From NCBI GenBank assembly GCA_002701385.1, contig NZVD01000071.1, forward strand, positions 10,394 through 74,393: DNA of 64,000 bases. The letters are read 5' to 3'. Numbering within the stretch: position 1 is the stretch's first letter; every line of letters begins with the position of its first letter. The notes beneath the pieces are model-generated. The model was not told the origin of the DNA. It made no database searches and saw only the letters and a program-made list of their open reading frames with translations. The DNA is from Rhodopirellula sp. Lineage in GTDB: Bacteria; Planctomycetota; Planctomycetia; Pirellulales; Pirellulaceae. The position numbers and the translations under genes were made by a program. Below are positions 7,461-16,850 of the stretch, in pieces.

Positions 7461-8866
7461 GATCCCTCCGGATGAACCAGGTAGGTGTTTTCAGTAATCT
7501 GGTCGGGTACATCAGACCGTTCTAAGAGATGAGGCAAATCAACAGCATAGGTTGGATGTATTTCCACAATAACTTCATCTGCGACAGAACATCCAGCCTG
7601 TTGTAACCAACTCCGATGTAGCTCACTGATACCGCGTCGGCTCGTTCGTGGTGTACTAAAATTAGCAGACGAAGCGTTCTTTACTGGAGCAAATACAGAT
7701 TCCCGAGCGGCTTCCACTGTTAGTGTTCGCTGAGCTAGTGGCAATAGATCGAATATAAATCTCTCAAACTTGATGGCATTAGGTACGTCCGGCTCGACAG
7801 GATTTCCCTGATGATCAATGTGAGCCACTTGCTTATGTGCAAAGTGATAAGGTAGCCCGGACGCTGAATTGACTATTTCCTGAAGGAATCGTGTTTGAAA
7901 AACATGGACAGCAATGTTGGCGGCCCAGAACTTAAGCTGCCCCTGAGCATCCTCAGACGTAGCCAAATCATTTGGCATTTCACTGTATTCAATAATCTGC
8001 GTGCGATCGTCTACCGCTACGATATTACCTGTTTTTTCGTCCGGAGACATTTTGGCAATGGTTTGTAGTGTTACCTGAGATTCGGAAAGTGAATGATAGC
8101 CCAGCAAGGCCGGTGAGCAGGTGGGGGACAGGGGGTTGTCAATTTGCCCGTAAAAGAGTGTGTCGATATTTTGTGACTCACATCGCTCTAAAATGCCAGC
8201 AGATTGCATTGCTTCGAGCATTCCTCCATGTCCGTTGGGACTAGTGAATATCTCCGCCTTGTCTTTCATTAGGAGTTTACCCGTCCGAGCGTCCACTGCA
8301 GGTATTGCTGGTTGGCAGAAAAACTCGACGCGATCACGACGTTGAAAAAAGTCATTTCCTTCAAAGTAACAAACAGTTTCCTCGTGTACTGTCGGACTCG
8401 TCATTACAAACAAAGGGATTTGAGTTTCGTATTTCACTTCATATCCGGCGATTTTGTCGAGCACAAACTGGAAGAGTGTTCGTTCTGACAAAGGCCCAAT
8501 CGGAAACAATCCCTTGGGATGAGGAAAGCCAAGCCGGCTCCCTTGTCCGCCGGCAACAATCACCACGCCTACTCTTCCATCACGAAGTAATTTCTCTCCT
8601 TGGGCATACGCAGTTTCAGGAGAAATCGTAGCGTCTTGTTGTAGCCTGATTGAATTGGGTGGTGTGAGCTTAGAAAGATCCGGTGCGACTTCAGCCTGCT
8701 GAGAAAATTGCTCGAAAAGTGACCGTATACCCGGCAGATCAATTTGTTCAATTTGTGCTGCCAGTTGACGCTTGTCGTTGTCGTTGATTGATTGCCAATG
8801 TTGCAATACATGCTGTTGGTCGCATGCATTCAGTTGCTCGATAAGTTGAGTAAAGAGTGTATCCAT
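7457..8866 (-). CDS. UDPGP-type UTP-sugar-1-phosphate uridylyltransferase (UAP/UGP-like)
   Basis: A 469-aa protein with the UDP-sugar pyrophosphorylase signature VAGGQGSRLGFPHPKG (about residues 103-118) and a GHGG/QIDNPL core (GGMLEA and YGQIDNPLSP). This matches the eukaryote-type UDP-N-acetylglucosamine pyrophosphorylase/UDP-glucose pyrophosphorylase family rather than bacterial GlmU or GalU. Such enzymes join UTP with GlcNAc-1-P, GalNAc-1-P or Glc-1-P to give the UDP-sugar. Which sugar is used cannot be read from the sequence. No strong Shine-Dalgarno is visible before the ATG at 8866. It is the first large gene of a tight minus-strand operon with manC, the lipase-like gene and ruvX. Confidence 0.88.
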   Translation of the reverse strand: MDTLFTQLIEQLNACDQQHVLQHWQSINDNDKRQLAAQIEQIDLPGIRSLFEQFSQQAEVAPDLSKLTPPNSIRLQQDATISPETAYAQGEKLLRDGRVGVVIVAGGQGSRLGFPHPKGLFPIGPLSERTLFQFVLDKIAGYEVKYETQIPLFVMTSPTVHEETVCYFEGNDFFQRRDRVEFFCQPAIPAVDARTGKLLMKDKAEIFTSPNGHGGMLEAMQSAGILERCESQNIDTLFYGQIDNPLSPTCSPALLGYHSLSESQVTLQTIAKMSPDEKTGNIVAVDDRTQIIEYSEMPNDLATSEDAQGQLKFWAANIAVHVFQTRFLQEIVNSASGLPYHFAHKQVAHIDHQGNPVEPDVPNAIKFERFIFDLLPLAQRTLTVEAARESVFAPVKNASSANFSTPRTSRRGISELHRSWLQQAGCSVADEVIVEIHPTYAVDLPHLLERSDVPDQITENTYLVHPEGS

Positions 8867-8889
8867 GTCGAATTGGGAAGGAGCAATCC

Positions 8890-9003
8890 TTATAGCTCAC
8901 CGCGTACCCAGAGGTAGGCAATGTAGGCTAACGCCGGGAACAATACAAAGATTAACCCGTATGTGAATATGGAGGTCCAGATTTTTCGAGGCCATCTTGC
9001 CAT
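8890..9003 (-). CDS. 37-aa single-pass membrane peptide
   Basis: An ATG at 9003 opens 37 codons ending in TAA at 8890, 23 bp before the UDPGP gene. The peptide begins MARWPRKIW, continues with a roughly 22-residue hydrophobic helix (IFTYGLIFVLFPALAYIAYL) and ends in a short charged tail (WVRGEL). The positive-inside N-terminus, clean transmembrane helix and position in an operon support a real gene. There is no convincing Shine-Dalgarno. I do not recognise a family. It could be a small envelope-complex subunit or a leader peptide. Confidence 0.45.
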   Translation of the reverse strand: MARWPRKIWTSIFTYGLIFVLFPALAYIAYLWVRGEL

Positions 9004-9048
9004 AGGAGCGTCTTAGTTCATTACAACAAACGGAAGTCTGATTCTATG

Positions 9049-9897
9049 CTATGCTGCTTGCGAGGATTCGGCAAACACTTCCACCTGAATCACGACTTCC
9101 ACAGGCTCGTCATAAATCTGTGTTAATTTCAGTTCCAGACGAAGTCCAAATCCCTGAACTTCGCCTACCATAATCTCTACGCTGGGACCTTCCAATGAGG
9201 TTACATCGACATGTGGAATTCCGGGTAATTCTGGAATAAATGCCAGATGAATTGTTTGGAATCGCTGGCCTGCAGCAAACAGTGCGCGTTGAGAAGCTGA
9301 GATTGACTCACCATACTCATCCCGAGAGCGTATCCAAGACTGGTTTGTTTGCGCGGCGATTTCACCAGATGTCCCAACCGCTCCCAATGGACTATCGACG
9401 GAATCAGAAGTTTCCAGGGAACTCAGCAATCGAGCTTCGATGTCCTCCTCGATGACATGATCCGTTTCCGCTGGATTCGTCGTTACCGGTGGAGCCTGTC
9501 TGCCGTTGACTGTCCACCAAACCACTTCGTTAACAACACTCAGTACCCAAATAATCGCAGTCGCTTCTGAATATGCAGAGGTTACCGTTAGTAATAAGGA
9601 GACTTGTAAAAGTGTGAGTGTTTGCAGATACCATCCCCATTTAGCCAACGGCGAACGAGCCGGTTTACTAGGAAGTCCGCATAACCCACGTAGACATCCG
9701 ATTCCCAAAATTGTACCTAAGCCAATCGCTATGGTTTGAATGGTCTGGATGGGAGTGGAGTAAAAATGACTTCGGGCTAATAGTAGAAATGCAGCAAAGC
9801 AGGCAAACAGACAGGGAATGATCACTGACGTATTACGAAGTACATCCAGGAACGATGTTGGACGTTCACCTGCACTTTCACTAGCTAAACTGTTCAT
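9049..9897 (-). CDS. Hypothetical multi-pass membrane protein
   Basis: I do not recognise a family. From an ATG at 9897 the product is 282 aa; the frame stays open to a TTG at 9993, but the extra residues have no start support. Four hydrophobic segments occupy about the first 130 residues (VIIPCLFACFAAFLLL, TIAIGLGTILGIGC, LQTLTLLQVSLLLTV, ATAIIWVLSVVNEVVWW), followed by an acidic, soluble C-terminal domain rich in beta-type residues (HVDVTSLEGPSVEIMVGEV onward). The pattern suggests an inner-membrane protein with a cytoplasmic or periplasmic beta domain. It lies 45 bp upstream of the 37-aa membrane peptide on the same strand. Confidence 0.65.
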   Translation of the reverse strand: MNSLASESAGERPTSFLDVLRNTSVIIPCLFACFAAFLLLARSHFYSTPIQTIQTIAIGLGTILGIGCLRGLCGLPSKPARSPLAKWGWYLQTLTLLQVSLLLTVTSAYSEATAIIWVLSVVNEVVWWTVNGRQAPPVTTNPAETDHVIEEDIEARLLSSLETSDSVDSPLGAVGTSGEIAAQTNQSWIRSRDEYGESISASQRALFAAGQRFQTIHLAFIPELPGIPHVDVTSLEGPSVEIMVGEVQGFGLRLELKLTQIYDEPVEVVIQVEVFAESSQAA

Positions 9898-10098
9898 TAA
9901 ACTACCGCACTGATTGAAGTGCCCGCTGGAAAGAAAACTCAGCAGGTAGGGTACTGCAGAGCGGTAGTGGGTGTAAAGACAGGCGTTAGCCAATTATCCA
10001 TTTAACCAGTGGGCCATTTAGACAGTTAAACAATTAACAAGCCGGAGTTGCAGAGCAAGGGAGCTTGTCGGTTCCACCTTCGCCCTGCAGGTTTGGGT

Positions 10099-10169
10099 GG
10101 ATAAACTCGGTCCTCCGCTATAGTAGCAACGAGTTTATCCGTCGGAGTGCTACGAAGGGGTACGAAGTC
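10099..10169. repeat. Compact structured element with overlapping inverted and direct repeats
   Basis: A perfect 11-bp inverted repeat, GGATAAACTCG (10099-10109) and CGAGTTTATCC (10130-10140), encloses a 20-base loop. Two further complementary pairs cross it: CTCCG (10113-10117) with CGGAG (10143-10147), and GTAGCA (10123-10128) with TGCTAC (10148-10153). TACGAAG is then directly repeated at 10151-10157 and 10161-10167. The crossing pairs allow alternative hairpins or a pseudoknot. It resembles a dispersed palindromic repeat unit of the CTACGAAGG type, but copy number elsewhere cannot be tested here. Confidence 0.5.
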
Positions 10170-10187
10170 GGATTAAGCGCTTGTAAG

Positions 10188-10210
10188 AAAAATGGGTAGG
10201 CCGAAAGGCC
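10188..10210 (-). terminator. metK: Weak rho-independent terminator candidate after metK
   Basis: On the minus strand, just past the metK stop, GGCC-TTTC-GGCC (10199-10210) is followed after a short spacer by five T residues (10188-10192). The stem has only four GC pairs, so this is a weak candidate. Confidence 0.28.
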
Positions 10211-10226
10211 GAAGCTAAGTAACCAG

Positions 10227-11393
10227 TTAACCGTTGAGCAACTGCTTCAACTCTTCAGCTCGGTCCGTGTTTTCCCAGCTAAACTCACTACGGCCGAAAT
10301 GACCACCAGCAGCTGTTTTTCGATAGATCGGTTTTCGCAAATCCAAATAATCGATGATGCCACCAGGCGATAATGGGAAAAACTCGCGAACAACGTCACA
10401 AATACGAGCATCATCCACTTGTCCTGTCCCTTGCGTATCGACATGCACACTGACAGGATCAGTAACCCCGATGGCGTAGGCCAACTGGACCTCACAACGT
10501 TCGGCTAATCCTGCTGCCACAATATTCTTGGCAACATGGCGAGACATATAAGCAGCACTGCGATCGACTTTGGTTGGATCCTTTCCACTGAAGGCTCCAC
10601 CTCCGTGACGGCCCCAGCCTCCATAGGTATCCACAATAATCTTGCGGCCGGTTAATCCACAGTCCCCGTGAGGACCACCGGTTACAAAGCGACCGGTGGG
10701 ATTGACGTGGTAAGTGATATCCCCTTGAACCATATTTTCCGGCAGCAGAGGGTTGATGATATCATTGACGATGAATTGTTGGATATCTTCGTTGCTCACC
10801 TCAGGACTATGCTGAGTACTGACGACTACGGTGTCGATGCGCACAGGTGTCAGCCCATCGTATTCGACGGTAACCTGGCTTTTACTATCCGGGCGGAGCC
10901 AAGAGACTTCATTGCCAAACCGAGCATCATTCAGACGATCCAGAATTTTGTGAGACAACGCGATGGGAAGCGGCATGAGTTCCTCTTCCGTGTCACGGCA
11001 GGCAAATCCAAACATCAGGCCCTGGTCTCCAGCCCCGATCTCTTTACCACTATCACTGTTTTCATCCACTCCCTGAGCGATGTCCGGACTTTGCCGGTCG
11101 ATGGAGGTTAGGACTGCACAGGTATCGGCACAAATTCCCATTTCATCATCGGTATACCCGACGTCACGAATAACTCCACGAACGACTTCTGGATAATCGA
11201 TTTGAGCTTTCGTGGTAATTTCACCAGCAATGATTGCCATTCCGGTTGTTACCATCGTTTCACAGGCAACTCGGCTATAAGGATCCTGTTCAAACAGAGC
11301 ATCCAGTACTCCGTCCGAAATCTGGTCAGCCAGTTTATCAGGGTGACCCATACTTACAGATTCGCTAGTGAACAAGTATTTTCCAGATGTCAC
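10227..11393 (-). CDS. metK: S-adenosylmethionine synthase
   Basis: A 388-aa enzyme of normal length that makes S-adenosylmethionine from methionine and ATP in the cytoplasm. The family signatures are intact: [18 protein letters not shown] near the N-terminus (ATP/metal site), [12 protein letters not shown] (the P-loop-like hexapeptide region) and [16 protein letters not shown] (second signature, catalytic Lys and Asp). The start is a GTG at 11393, because the conserved Lys-Tyr-Leu-Phe-Thr-Ser start of the family follows directly and no ATG lies upstream in frame. A GAAGGA sequence about 10 bases upstream fits as a ribosome binding site. A promoter with a perfect -10 box lies about 50 bp upstream, so metK is probably transcribed alone. 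Confidence 0.97.
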   Translation of the reverse strand: MTSGKYLFTSESVSMGHPDKLADQISDGVLDALFEQDPYSRVACETMVTTGMAIIAGEITTKAQIDYPEVVRGVIRDVGYTDDEMGICADTCAVLTSIDRQSPDIAQGVDENSDSGKEIGAGDQGLMFGFACRDTEEELMPLPIALSHKILDRLNDARFGNEVSWLRPDSKSQVTVEYDGLTPVRIDTVVVSTQHSPEVSNEDIQQFIVNDIINPLLPENMVQGDITYHVNPTGRFVTGGPHGDCGLTGRKIIVDTYGGWGRHGGGAFSGKDPTKVDRSAAYMSRHVAKNIVAAGLAERCEVQLAYAIGVTDPVSVHVDTQGTGQVDDARICDVVREFFPLSPGGIIDYLDLRKPIYRKTAAGGHFGRSEFSWENTDRAEELKQLLNG

Positions 11394-11444
11394 GGGAATG
11401 TTTCCTTCGTCCAGTGAGTAATACTAAGAGTAGTTAAACCTCTG

Positions 11445-11474
11445 ATTATAGAGCCAGTGGGAACCTGTCGACAA
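11445..11474 (-). promoter_or_regulatory. metK: Sigma-70-type promoter of metK
   Basis: On the minus strand TTGTCG (11469-11474) and TATAAT (11445-11450) are separated by 18 bases. The -10 box is perfect and the -35 box matches 4 of 6. It lies in the 121-bp gap between waaA and metK, about 50 bp before the GTG start. I see no SAM-riboswitch-like structure in the short leader. Confidence 0.58.
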
Positions 11475-11514
11475 CCACAGGGTGAGTATAGATAGCACGA
11501 TTAGGAGAGATACT

Positions 11515-12795
11515 CTACAGGTAACTAAGGATATCGACGGTTCGTCGTGTCGCTCCCTGTTGAGTTGCCACCAGTTGGGCAGCCATCGTTCCCATTTCAG
11601 CGGCGTCTTCCGGAGATTCAATATTCCAACGCAGGAATTCCTCAAACTGTTCAGCGGAGTTGATGACTTTGGCCGCTTTATGATGCAAAAGCAGTTCTAC
11701 GATGTCTTTGAAATTCCAAGTATGCGGTCCAAAGCAGACTGCCGCGCCGTAGGCAGCCGGTTCGATCATATTCTGACCTCCTCGACTTCCCATACTACCA
11801 CCTACCAAAGCGATATCGGTGAGTCCCCACCAGGCCCCCAATTCACCGATGACATCGACTAGAAGTAGCCGTGAATCTGAAGGTGAATTGTCGGAGAGAT
11901 CAGAACGGCGGTGATATGGTATTTTTGACTGGTCACAGAGCTTCGCGACCTCGTCAAATCGTTCGGGATGACGAGGCACGAGGATGAGTTTCAGTTGAGG
12001 GTAAGTCTCGTAGTATTTTGCGAAGGTTTGGAGGCATAACTTCTCCTCTTCCACCTGTGTCGACCCGGCCAGTAAGACAACGTCCTGTTGCTGGATACTG
12101 GCTAGCTCCTGTAATTGACGTGTCTTCTCATTGTGGCGGTCTGATTCAGCTCCATCGAATTTAATACTGCCGGTTACCGTGACCTGTTCCCTGGTTGCAC
12201 CGATTTCGAAGAAACGCTGGGCATACTGTTCATTTTGCACAGCGATGTGCTTTAGTTTTTTTATGGTGGGTCTAATCATCCATCCCAGTCGCCGATAGCC
12301 TTTAGCACTGTTTTCACTGAGTCGTCCATTAATAATGGCAACGGGACAACCACGGGAGGCATAGTGAATCAGATTGGGCCATAATTCGAGCTCAATCAGT
12401 ATGAACAAATCCGGCTGAATTCGCCGTAAAGCAGACTTAACTGCCCAACTGAAATCCAACGGGCAATAGAAAATGGTGCGGGGAGAGTATTTTTGCCGTG
12501 CCAATTCATAACCAGTCTTAGTGGTCGTACTAATGACACATTCCCAATCCGGGTATCGTTGTTCTAATTCCTGTAAGACGGGCTGAAGTAAATTAACTTC
12601 ACCAACGCTGACCGCATGAAGCCAGATTCTTCGTTGGGAGGAATCGACGCCGGCACCGGGAAGTCGAGGGACGAGTCCAAGGAACTTCTGAGCGAATCCC
12701 TGACGGTACTTTCCTTTGGTGATGGCGCTAAGCACTAACCACGGCAACAGCAGTGTGAGTAACAGCAGATAGATGAGATTCCGCATATAGGGCAT
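11515..12795 (-). CDS. waaA: 3-deoxy-D-manno-octulosonic acid (Kdo) transferase
   Basis: A 426-aa protein matching WaaA/KdtA, which transfers Kdo from CMP-Kdo to lipid IV-A on the inner face of the cytoplasmic membrane during lipopolysaccharide synthesis. An N-terminal membrane anchor (LIYLLLLTLLLPWLVLSA, about residues 7-24) is followed by the GT30 acceptor-side motif HAVSVGEVNLL and the C-terminal donor-side motif GGSMGSRGGQNMIEPAAYG. Length is as in E. coli (425). The ATG at 12795 has AAAGGA about 11 bases upstream. It starts 39 bp after the secA stop and is likely co-transcribed with it. Together with lpxK it shows that this organism makes lipid A. Confidence 0.93.
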   Translation of the reverse strand: MPYMRNLIYLLLLTLLLPWLVLSAITKGKYRQGFAQKFLGLVPRLPGAGVDSSQRRIWLHAVSVGEVNLLQPVLQELEQRYPDWECVISTTTKTGYELARQKYSPRTIFYCPLDFSWAVKSALRRIQPDLFILIELELWPNLIHYASRGCPVAIINGRLSENSAKGYRRLGWMIRPTIKKLKHIAVQNEQYAQRFFEIGATREQVTVTGSIKFDGAESDRHNEKTRQLQELASIQQQDVVLLAGSTQVEEEKLCLQTFAKYYETYPQLKLILVPRHPERFDEVAKLCDQSKIPYHRRSDLSDNSPSDSRLLLVDVIGELGAWWGLTDIALVGGSMGSRGGQNMIEPAAYGAAVCFGPHTWNFKDIVELLLHHKAAKVINSAEQFEEFLRWNIESPEDAAEMGTMAAQLVATQQGATRRTVDILSYL

Positions 12796-12834
12796 AGCGA
12801 ATCCATTCCTTTACCCTGACTATTCCCGGTTGTC

Positions 12835-15800
12835 CTATTTGCCGTAACAACAGTGTTTGTACTTTTTACCACTTCCACAGGGGCAAGGGTCATTGCGTCC
12901 AACTTTCGGAGCTGCGTTGCGGACCGTCTTTGGTTTCGATGAGCTAGGCTGAGAAGGGTCGCCACCGCCCTGATTTCGCACTGCATCGCTGGAAGAAATG
13001 CCATCCTCATGTGTCGCCGATGTTTCCACCCAGGTGGATCCGACAAATTGTTCATTCAGTTGCTCCATTCGGAAAATCAAGTCAGTAACCTGTTCACCGA
13101 TGGAGAACCACATGTTGTCGTAAAGTTTCATTCCTTCACGTTTGTACTCAACCTTGGGATCCTTTTGCGCGTAGCCACTGAGCCCGACGCTACTCCGCAG
13201 GCGATCCATCGTTAAAAGATGTTCCTTCCAGGCAGAGTCAACGATTTGCAATAATAATGCTCGTTCCATCCGACGCATTTCTACGTGGTGTTTTTCTTCC
13301 ACTGCCGAGGACAGGTGGCGATAGAATTCGTCTCTAACACAATTTCCCAGCTCTTCCACTGAGATTTCACTATCGACGTTGTCTCGTAACCATAAGGAAA
13401 CAGCCGCGATTTCCCCTTCGTTGGCGATACGATTTAAACGAGTGGTTTCGGCTTGCTCTGCAAAGAACTCCGCAGTTTTTTCCTTGGCCCACAATCGGTG
13501 GGCTTTTGAACGCTTTTGGCTAGCTAGGCTCAGGTCGACTAAGGTCTCCTGCAGCTCTGTCCTCTGCATGTTGCGGATACTGTCGATTGAAATTTCAGCA
13601 TTAAACCGTTGGGAGGCCCATTCGATCAATCCTTCGCGATCCAGTTTTTTGTCGCTACCTCCGCCGTAGCGGTAGATTCCTGCCATCACAGGATATTCCG
13701 CTTCACGGTGTTGATACATCTCCATCGCGCGATTGTGAATGGAGTGTAGTAGCTCGTCATTGTTTTGGTCCTTGAGTTCGCCTTCATCCAGCTCGAACCC
13801 AAACTTATTACGTACCCAAGTCGCCAGTGAACTACGCCCAAACCGTTCGTCGAGGAAGATCGATCCGTCGGATAGATCGACTTTGTCGATATGGGCATAA
13901 GCCAATTCAGCCAAGTCATCTTCCATGTCATCCAACTCAAATGCATGCAGGTCACGAGGACGTAATGAGGTGTTCCAATTGGAATTCATAAATTTAGCTA
14001 GTGCCAGCCAATTCCATTCCGCTTCATCGAAGTCCCGAGGCAGGTTTTCATCGACCGAGTCTCGAATTCGACGCATGGCAGAGCGATAGGCGAACCGTCG
14101 TGCTTCTTCATCGGCCTGTTTGAAATCCATGCCTTTGAACACATTGGCTTCTTCCTGCATATTGAATTGAGAATTGACCCAGGCAGTGAAGGATTCCACA
14201 CCATAGTTGGGTTCCAGGAACACATTGACATAGTGCTCAATCTGTTCTTCCAAACAGTCAGTGACTTTGGTGGAGACATTTTCGCCATCTAAAATCTGCT
14301 GGCGATAGTTATAGAGACGCTTTCGTTGCGTATCCATCACTTCGTCATATTCCAACAGATTCTTTCTGATCTCAAAGTTTCGTTCTTCGACTTTTTTCTG
14401 GGCCGCTTCGATACGTCGGCTGACCATTTTGTTTTCAATGCGGTCTTCCGGACTCATTCCGAAGCGAGACAACATGGATTTTAGGTTGCCACCGCCAAAG
14501 ATTCGCATGAGGTCATCGTCGAGAGAGAGAAAGAATCGGCTGCTACCAGGGTCACCCTGACGGCCACAACGTCCTCGAAGCTGAAGGTCGATGCGGCGTG
14601 CATCATGACGCTCGGTTCCAATAACATGCAGTCCACCGAGTTCCTTGAGCTCTTCGCCTTCCTCGGCCATCTTGTATTCTTCATCGATCTCACGAACCAG
14701 ATCGTCCCAGATATCCTGAGGGACTTCCAGACGGGTTGGGTATTCGTTTTGCAGTCGGGACCAGGCCAGTGTTTCCGGATTACCTCCAAGCACGATATCG
14801 GTACCACGACCAGCCATGTTGGTGGCTATGGTAACAGCCCCGCGTCGACCTGCCTGAGCAATAATCTCGGCTTCCCGCCCATGGTTTTTCGCGTTCAGAA
14901 TTTCGTGCTTCACACCTCGTTTTGTGAGGAATTCTGAAATTGCCTCACTCTTCTCAATCGAGACGGTACCGATCAGGACAGGGCGTCCGGCTCGATGGAT
15001 TTGAGCAATATCGCTTTGGTCAATAGTTTCCCGTTTACGACTGTCTGACGGAAGGAGGACAACAGAGTTTTCATTTTCGGATTCTATCGTACCGCTGTAG
15101 AGATCACCGTTGTAATATTCAATAGTGTCGTACTTGTTCAAGGCTTCTACTTCATCGGCCACGGCCTTGAATTTATGCTTCTCTTCGAGATAGATAACGT
15201 CAGTATGCTCTTTGCGTTGCAACTCGCGATTGGTAGGAATCGCGACGACATTCATTTTGTAGATATCCCAAAATTCTTTGGCTTCCGTTAACGCTGTCCC
15301 GGTCATTCCGGAGATTTTAGAATAGAGTTTGAAGTAATTTTGAAGTGTGATCGTCGCGAGTGTCTGCGTTTCTTCTTTAATCTTGACACCTTCTTTGGCC
15401 TCCACCGCCTGATGCAGACCATCGGACCATTGGCGTCCGTCCATTAAACGGCCGGTAAACTGGTCGACAATGATAATGCGACCTTCACGAACAACGTAAT
15501 TGACATCCTTCTTATAGAGGTAGTGCGCCTTCAGGGCATTATCGATCAAGTGCGGCCATTCCATGTTGCCTGCGGTATAAAAGCTCTCAACCCCCGCTAA
15601 TGTCTCGGCAGTACGAATTCCTTCGTCCGTCAAATTGACACTATGGTCTTTCTCATTAACGACAAAGTGAGTTTCTTTCTTGAGTTGTTTGGCGAGCTTT
15701 TCTGCTTCACCGTACTTTTTGAGATTGTCATGAGCCGGTCCGGAGATGATTAACGGAGTACGGGCTTCATCAATCAGAATGTTGTCGACTTCGTCGATAA

Positions 15801-16506
15801 TGGCAAATGTAAGTTTGCCCTGAGACTGCTGTTGATGTTTTGGGAACCGGTCGTCGCCACTGGCAGCAGGACGCATATTGTCTCGTAAGTAATCAAAACC
15901 AAACTCATTATTGGTTCCATAGGTAATGTCACATGCATAGGCTGCCTGACGTTCACTTGCCTTCATGTCACTTTGAATACAACCAATGGTAAGGTTGAGT
16001 CCGATGAACAGAGGGGCCATCCATTCCTGGTCACGACGAGCAAGATAGTCATTGACGGTAATCACATGGACGCCATCACCACTAAGTGCATTCAAATAGG
16101 CCGGCAGTGTGGCAACCAGTGTCTTTCCTTCTCCGGTGACCATTTCGGCAATCTTGCCTTCATGTAATACCATCCCACCAATCAACTGGACATCGTAATG
16201 CCGCATTCCAAGCCACCGACGGCCCGCTTCCCGGACTACCGCAAACGCTTCGTTACGAATGTCGTCCAGAGTTTGACCTGCCTTGAGACGCTCCTGAAAC
16301 AGCGTCGTTTGCCGGCCCAATTCGTCATCCGACATCACCTGATACTGTTGCTCTAAAGCATTGATTTGCTCGACAACTGCCAGATACTTATCGACCTGTC
16401 GTTTATTGGACGAGCCAAATGCCGACGTGACAATCGAGTCAAAGGTGTTGACTAACCCAAGGAAAAAGGCTGAGATGAGCTCCCAGATTCTTACAAATAT
16501 GTCCAT
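12835..16506 (-). CDS. secA: Protein translocase ATPase SecA, unusually long
   Basis: The motor ATPase of the Sec pathway, 1223 aa against about 850-950 in most bacteria. Walker A (MVTGEGKTL, 122-130), [12 protein letters not shown] (238-249), the SISGMTGTA region (397-405), [14 protein letters not shown] (562-575), [17 protein letters not shown] (642-658) and the C-terminal zinc-binding SEC-C motif ([13 protein letters not shown], 1208-1220) are intact, so it should be functional. Two expansions explain the length: a beta-rich insert at about 459-504 before the second nucleotide-binding half (the usual [14 protein letters not shown] follows), and a much enlarged helical-wing region (about 750-1075) with three copies of a W-x7-E-[LI]-x4-[LI] motif at W897, W963 and W1039. 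An N-terminal amphipathic stretch precedes the core. It heads a likely secA-waaA operon. Confidence 0.97.
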   Translation of the reverse strand: MDIFVRIWELISAFFLGLVNTFDSIVTSAFGSSNKRQVDKYLAVVEQINALEQQYQVMSDDELGRQTTLFQERLKAGQTLDDIRNEAFAVVREAGRRWLGMRHYDVQLIGGMVLHEGKIAEMVTGEGKTLVATLPAYLNALSGDGVHVITVNDYLARRDQEWMAPLFIGLNLTIGCIQSDMKASERQAAYACDITYGTNNEFGFDYLRDNMRPAASGDDRFPKHQQQSQGKLTFAIIDEVDNILIDEARTPLIISGPAHDNLKKYGEAEKLAKQLKKETHFVVNEKDHSVNLTDEGIRTAETLAGVESFYTAGNMEWPHLIDNALKAHYLYKKDVNYVVREGRIIIVDQFTGRLMDGRQWSDGLHQAVEAKEGVKIKEETQTLATITLQNYFKLYSKISGMTGTALTEAKEFWDIYKMNVVAIPTNRELQRKEHTDVIYLEEKHKFKAVADEVEALNKYDTIEYYNGDLYSGTIESENENSVVLLPSDSRKRETIDQSDIAQIHRAGRPVLIGTVSIEKSEAISEFLTKRGVKHEILNAKNHGREAEIIAQAGRRGAVTIATNMAGRGTDIVLGGNPETLAWSRLQNEYPTRLEVPQDIWDDLVREIDEEYKMAEEGEELKELGGLHVIGTERHDARRIDLQLRGRCGRQGDPGSSRFFLSLDDDLMRIFGGGNLKSMLSRFGMSPEDRIENKMVSRRIEAAQKKVEERNFEIRKNLLEYDEVMDTQRKRLYNYRQQILDGENVSTKVTDCLEEQIEHYVNVFLEPNYGVESFTAWVNSQFNMQEEANVFKGMDFKQADEEARRFAYRSAMRRIRDSVDENLPRDFDEAEWNWLALAKFMNSNWNTSLRPRDLHAFELDDMEDDLAELAYAHIDKVDLSDGSIFLDERFGRSSLATWVRNKFGFELDEGELKDQNNDELLHSIHNRAMEMYQHREAEYPVMAGIYRYGGGSDKKLDREGLIEWASQRFNAEISIDSIRNMQRTELQETLVDLSLASQKRSKAHRLWAKEKTAEFFAEQAETTRLNRIANEGEIAAVSLWLRDNVDSEISVEELGNCVRDEFYRHLSSAVEEKHHVEMRRMERALLLQIVDSAWKEHLLTMDRLRSSVGLSGYAQKDPKVEYKREGMKLYDNMWFSIGEQVTDLIFRMEQLNEQFVGSTWVETSATHEDGISSSDAVRNQGGGDPSQPSSSKPKTVRNAAPKVGRNDPCPCGSGKKYKHCCYGK

Positions 16507-16660
16507 TTTTGCTCCGATCCAAACTCGAGTTTTCGACGGGTCGCTACTTGCCAGCTTAATTGCCAGAAACGTCGGTTCGAATCTTGTTGTTGCTCGTTTT
16601 AATTGATTCGTAAAGAATCCGTCCCCGAACTTGGGGGAGGATTGTTACAAAGCATAAACG

Positions 16661-16682
16661 CTTATGTATATCTTATGTATAT
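16661..16682. repeat. Perfect tandem 11-bp repeat upstream of secA
   Basis: CTTATGTATAT occurs twice head to tail (16661-16671, 16672-16682), and the first copy overlaps a CATAA/TTATG palindrome. The 11-bp period is one helical turn, which would place two bound protein subunits on the same DNA face. It lies about 155 bp upstream of the secA start and 227 bp upstream of the GH43-like gene. Confidence 0.6.
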
Positions 16683-16844
16683 ATAGTTCCGTTGGTAGCT
16701 TATCCCTATATGAAAAAGCGGTCAACGGTGGTTATTTCAACCATCATACCACTGCGAAGTTTTCTTCTGGGGATAATCCTCTTCGACAACAAATCACTTT
16801 CAGAGAGTGTCGTGCGGAGACCAATCGTATGTCCCTGTAACTTG

Positions 16845-16850
16845 TATAAT
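16845..16850 (+). promoter_or_regulatory. -10 box of the GH43-like gene
   Basis: A perfect TATAAT lies 58 bp before the ATG at 16909 and inside the longer GTG-started frame that opens at 16807. No good -35 box is visible. Its position favours the downstream ATG as the true start. Confidence 0.35.

Larger units (their letters stand above)
9898..10226. other. Intergenic region between membrane protein and metK
   Basis: About 330 bp without a convincing gene. It contains an N-terminal open extension of the membrane protein frame (to 9993), a structured repeat-like element at 10099-10169 and a weak terminator-like hairpin for metK at 10188-10210, each listed separately. No tRNA or small ORF with a ribosome binding site is seen. 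Confidence 0.6.

Noticed and set aside
10668-11111. 147-codon ORF antisense to metK
   Set aside because: It lies fully inside a metK with intact signatures and has no family features or ribosome binding site.
11394-11514. Possible SAM riboswitch before metK
   Set aside because: The leader is only about 50 bases after the likely promoter and shows no recognisable SAM aptamer helices.
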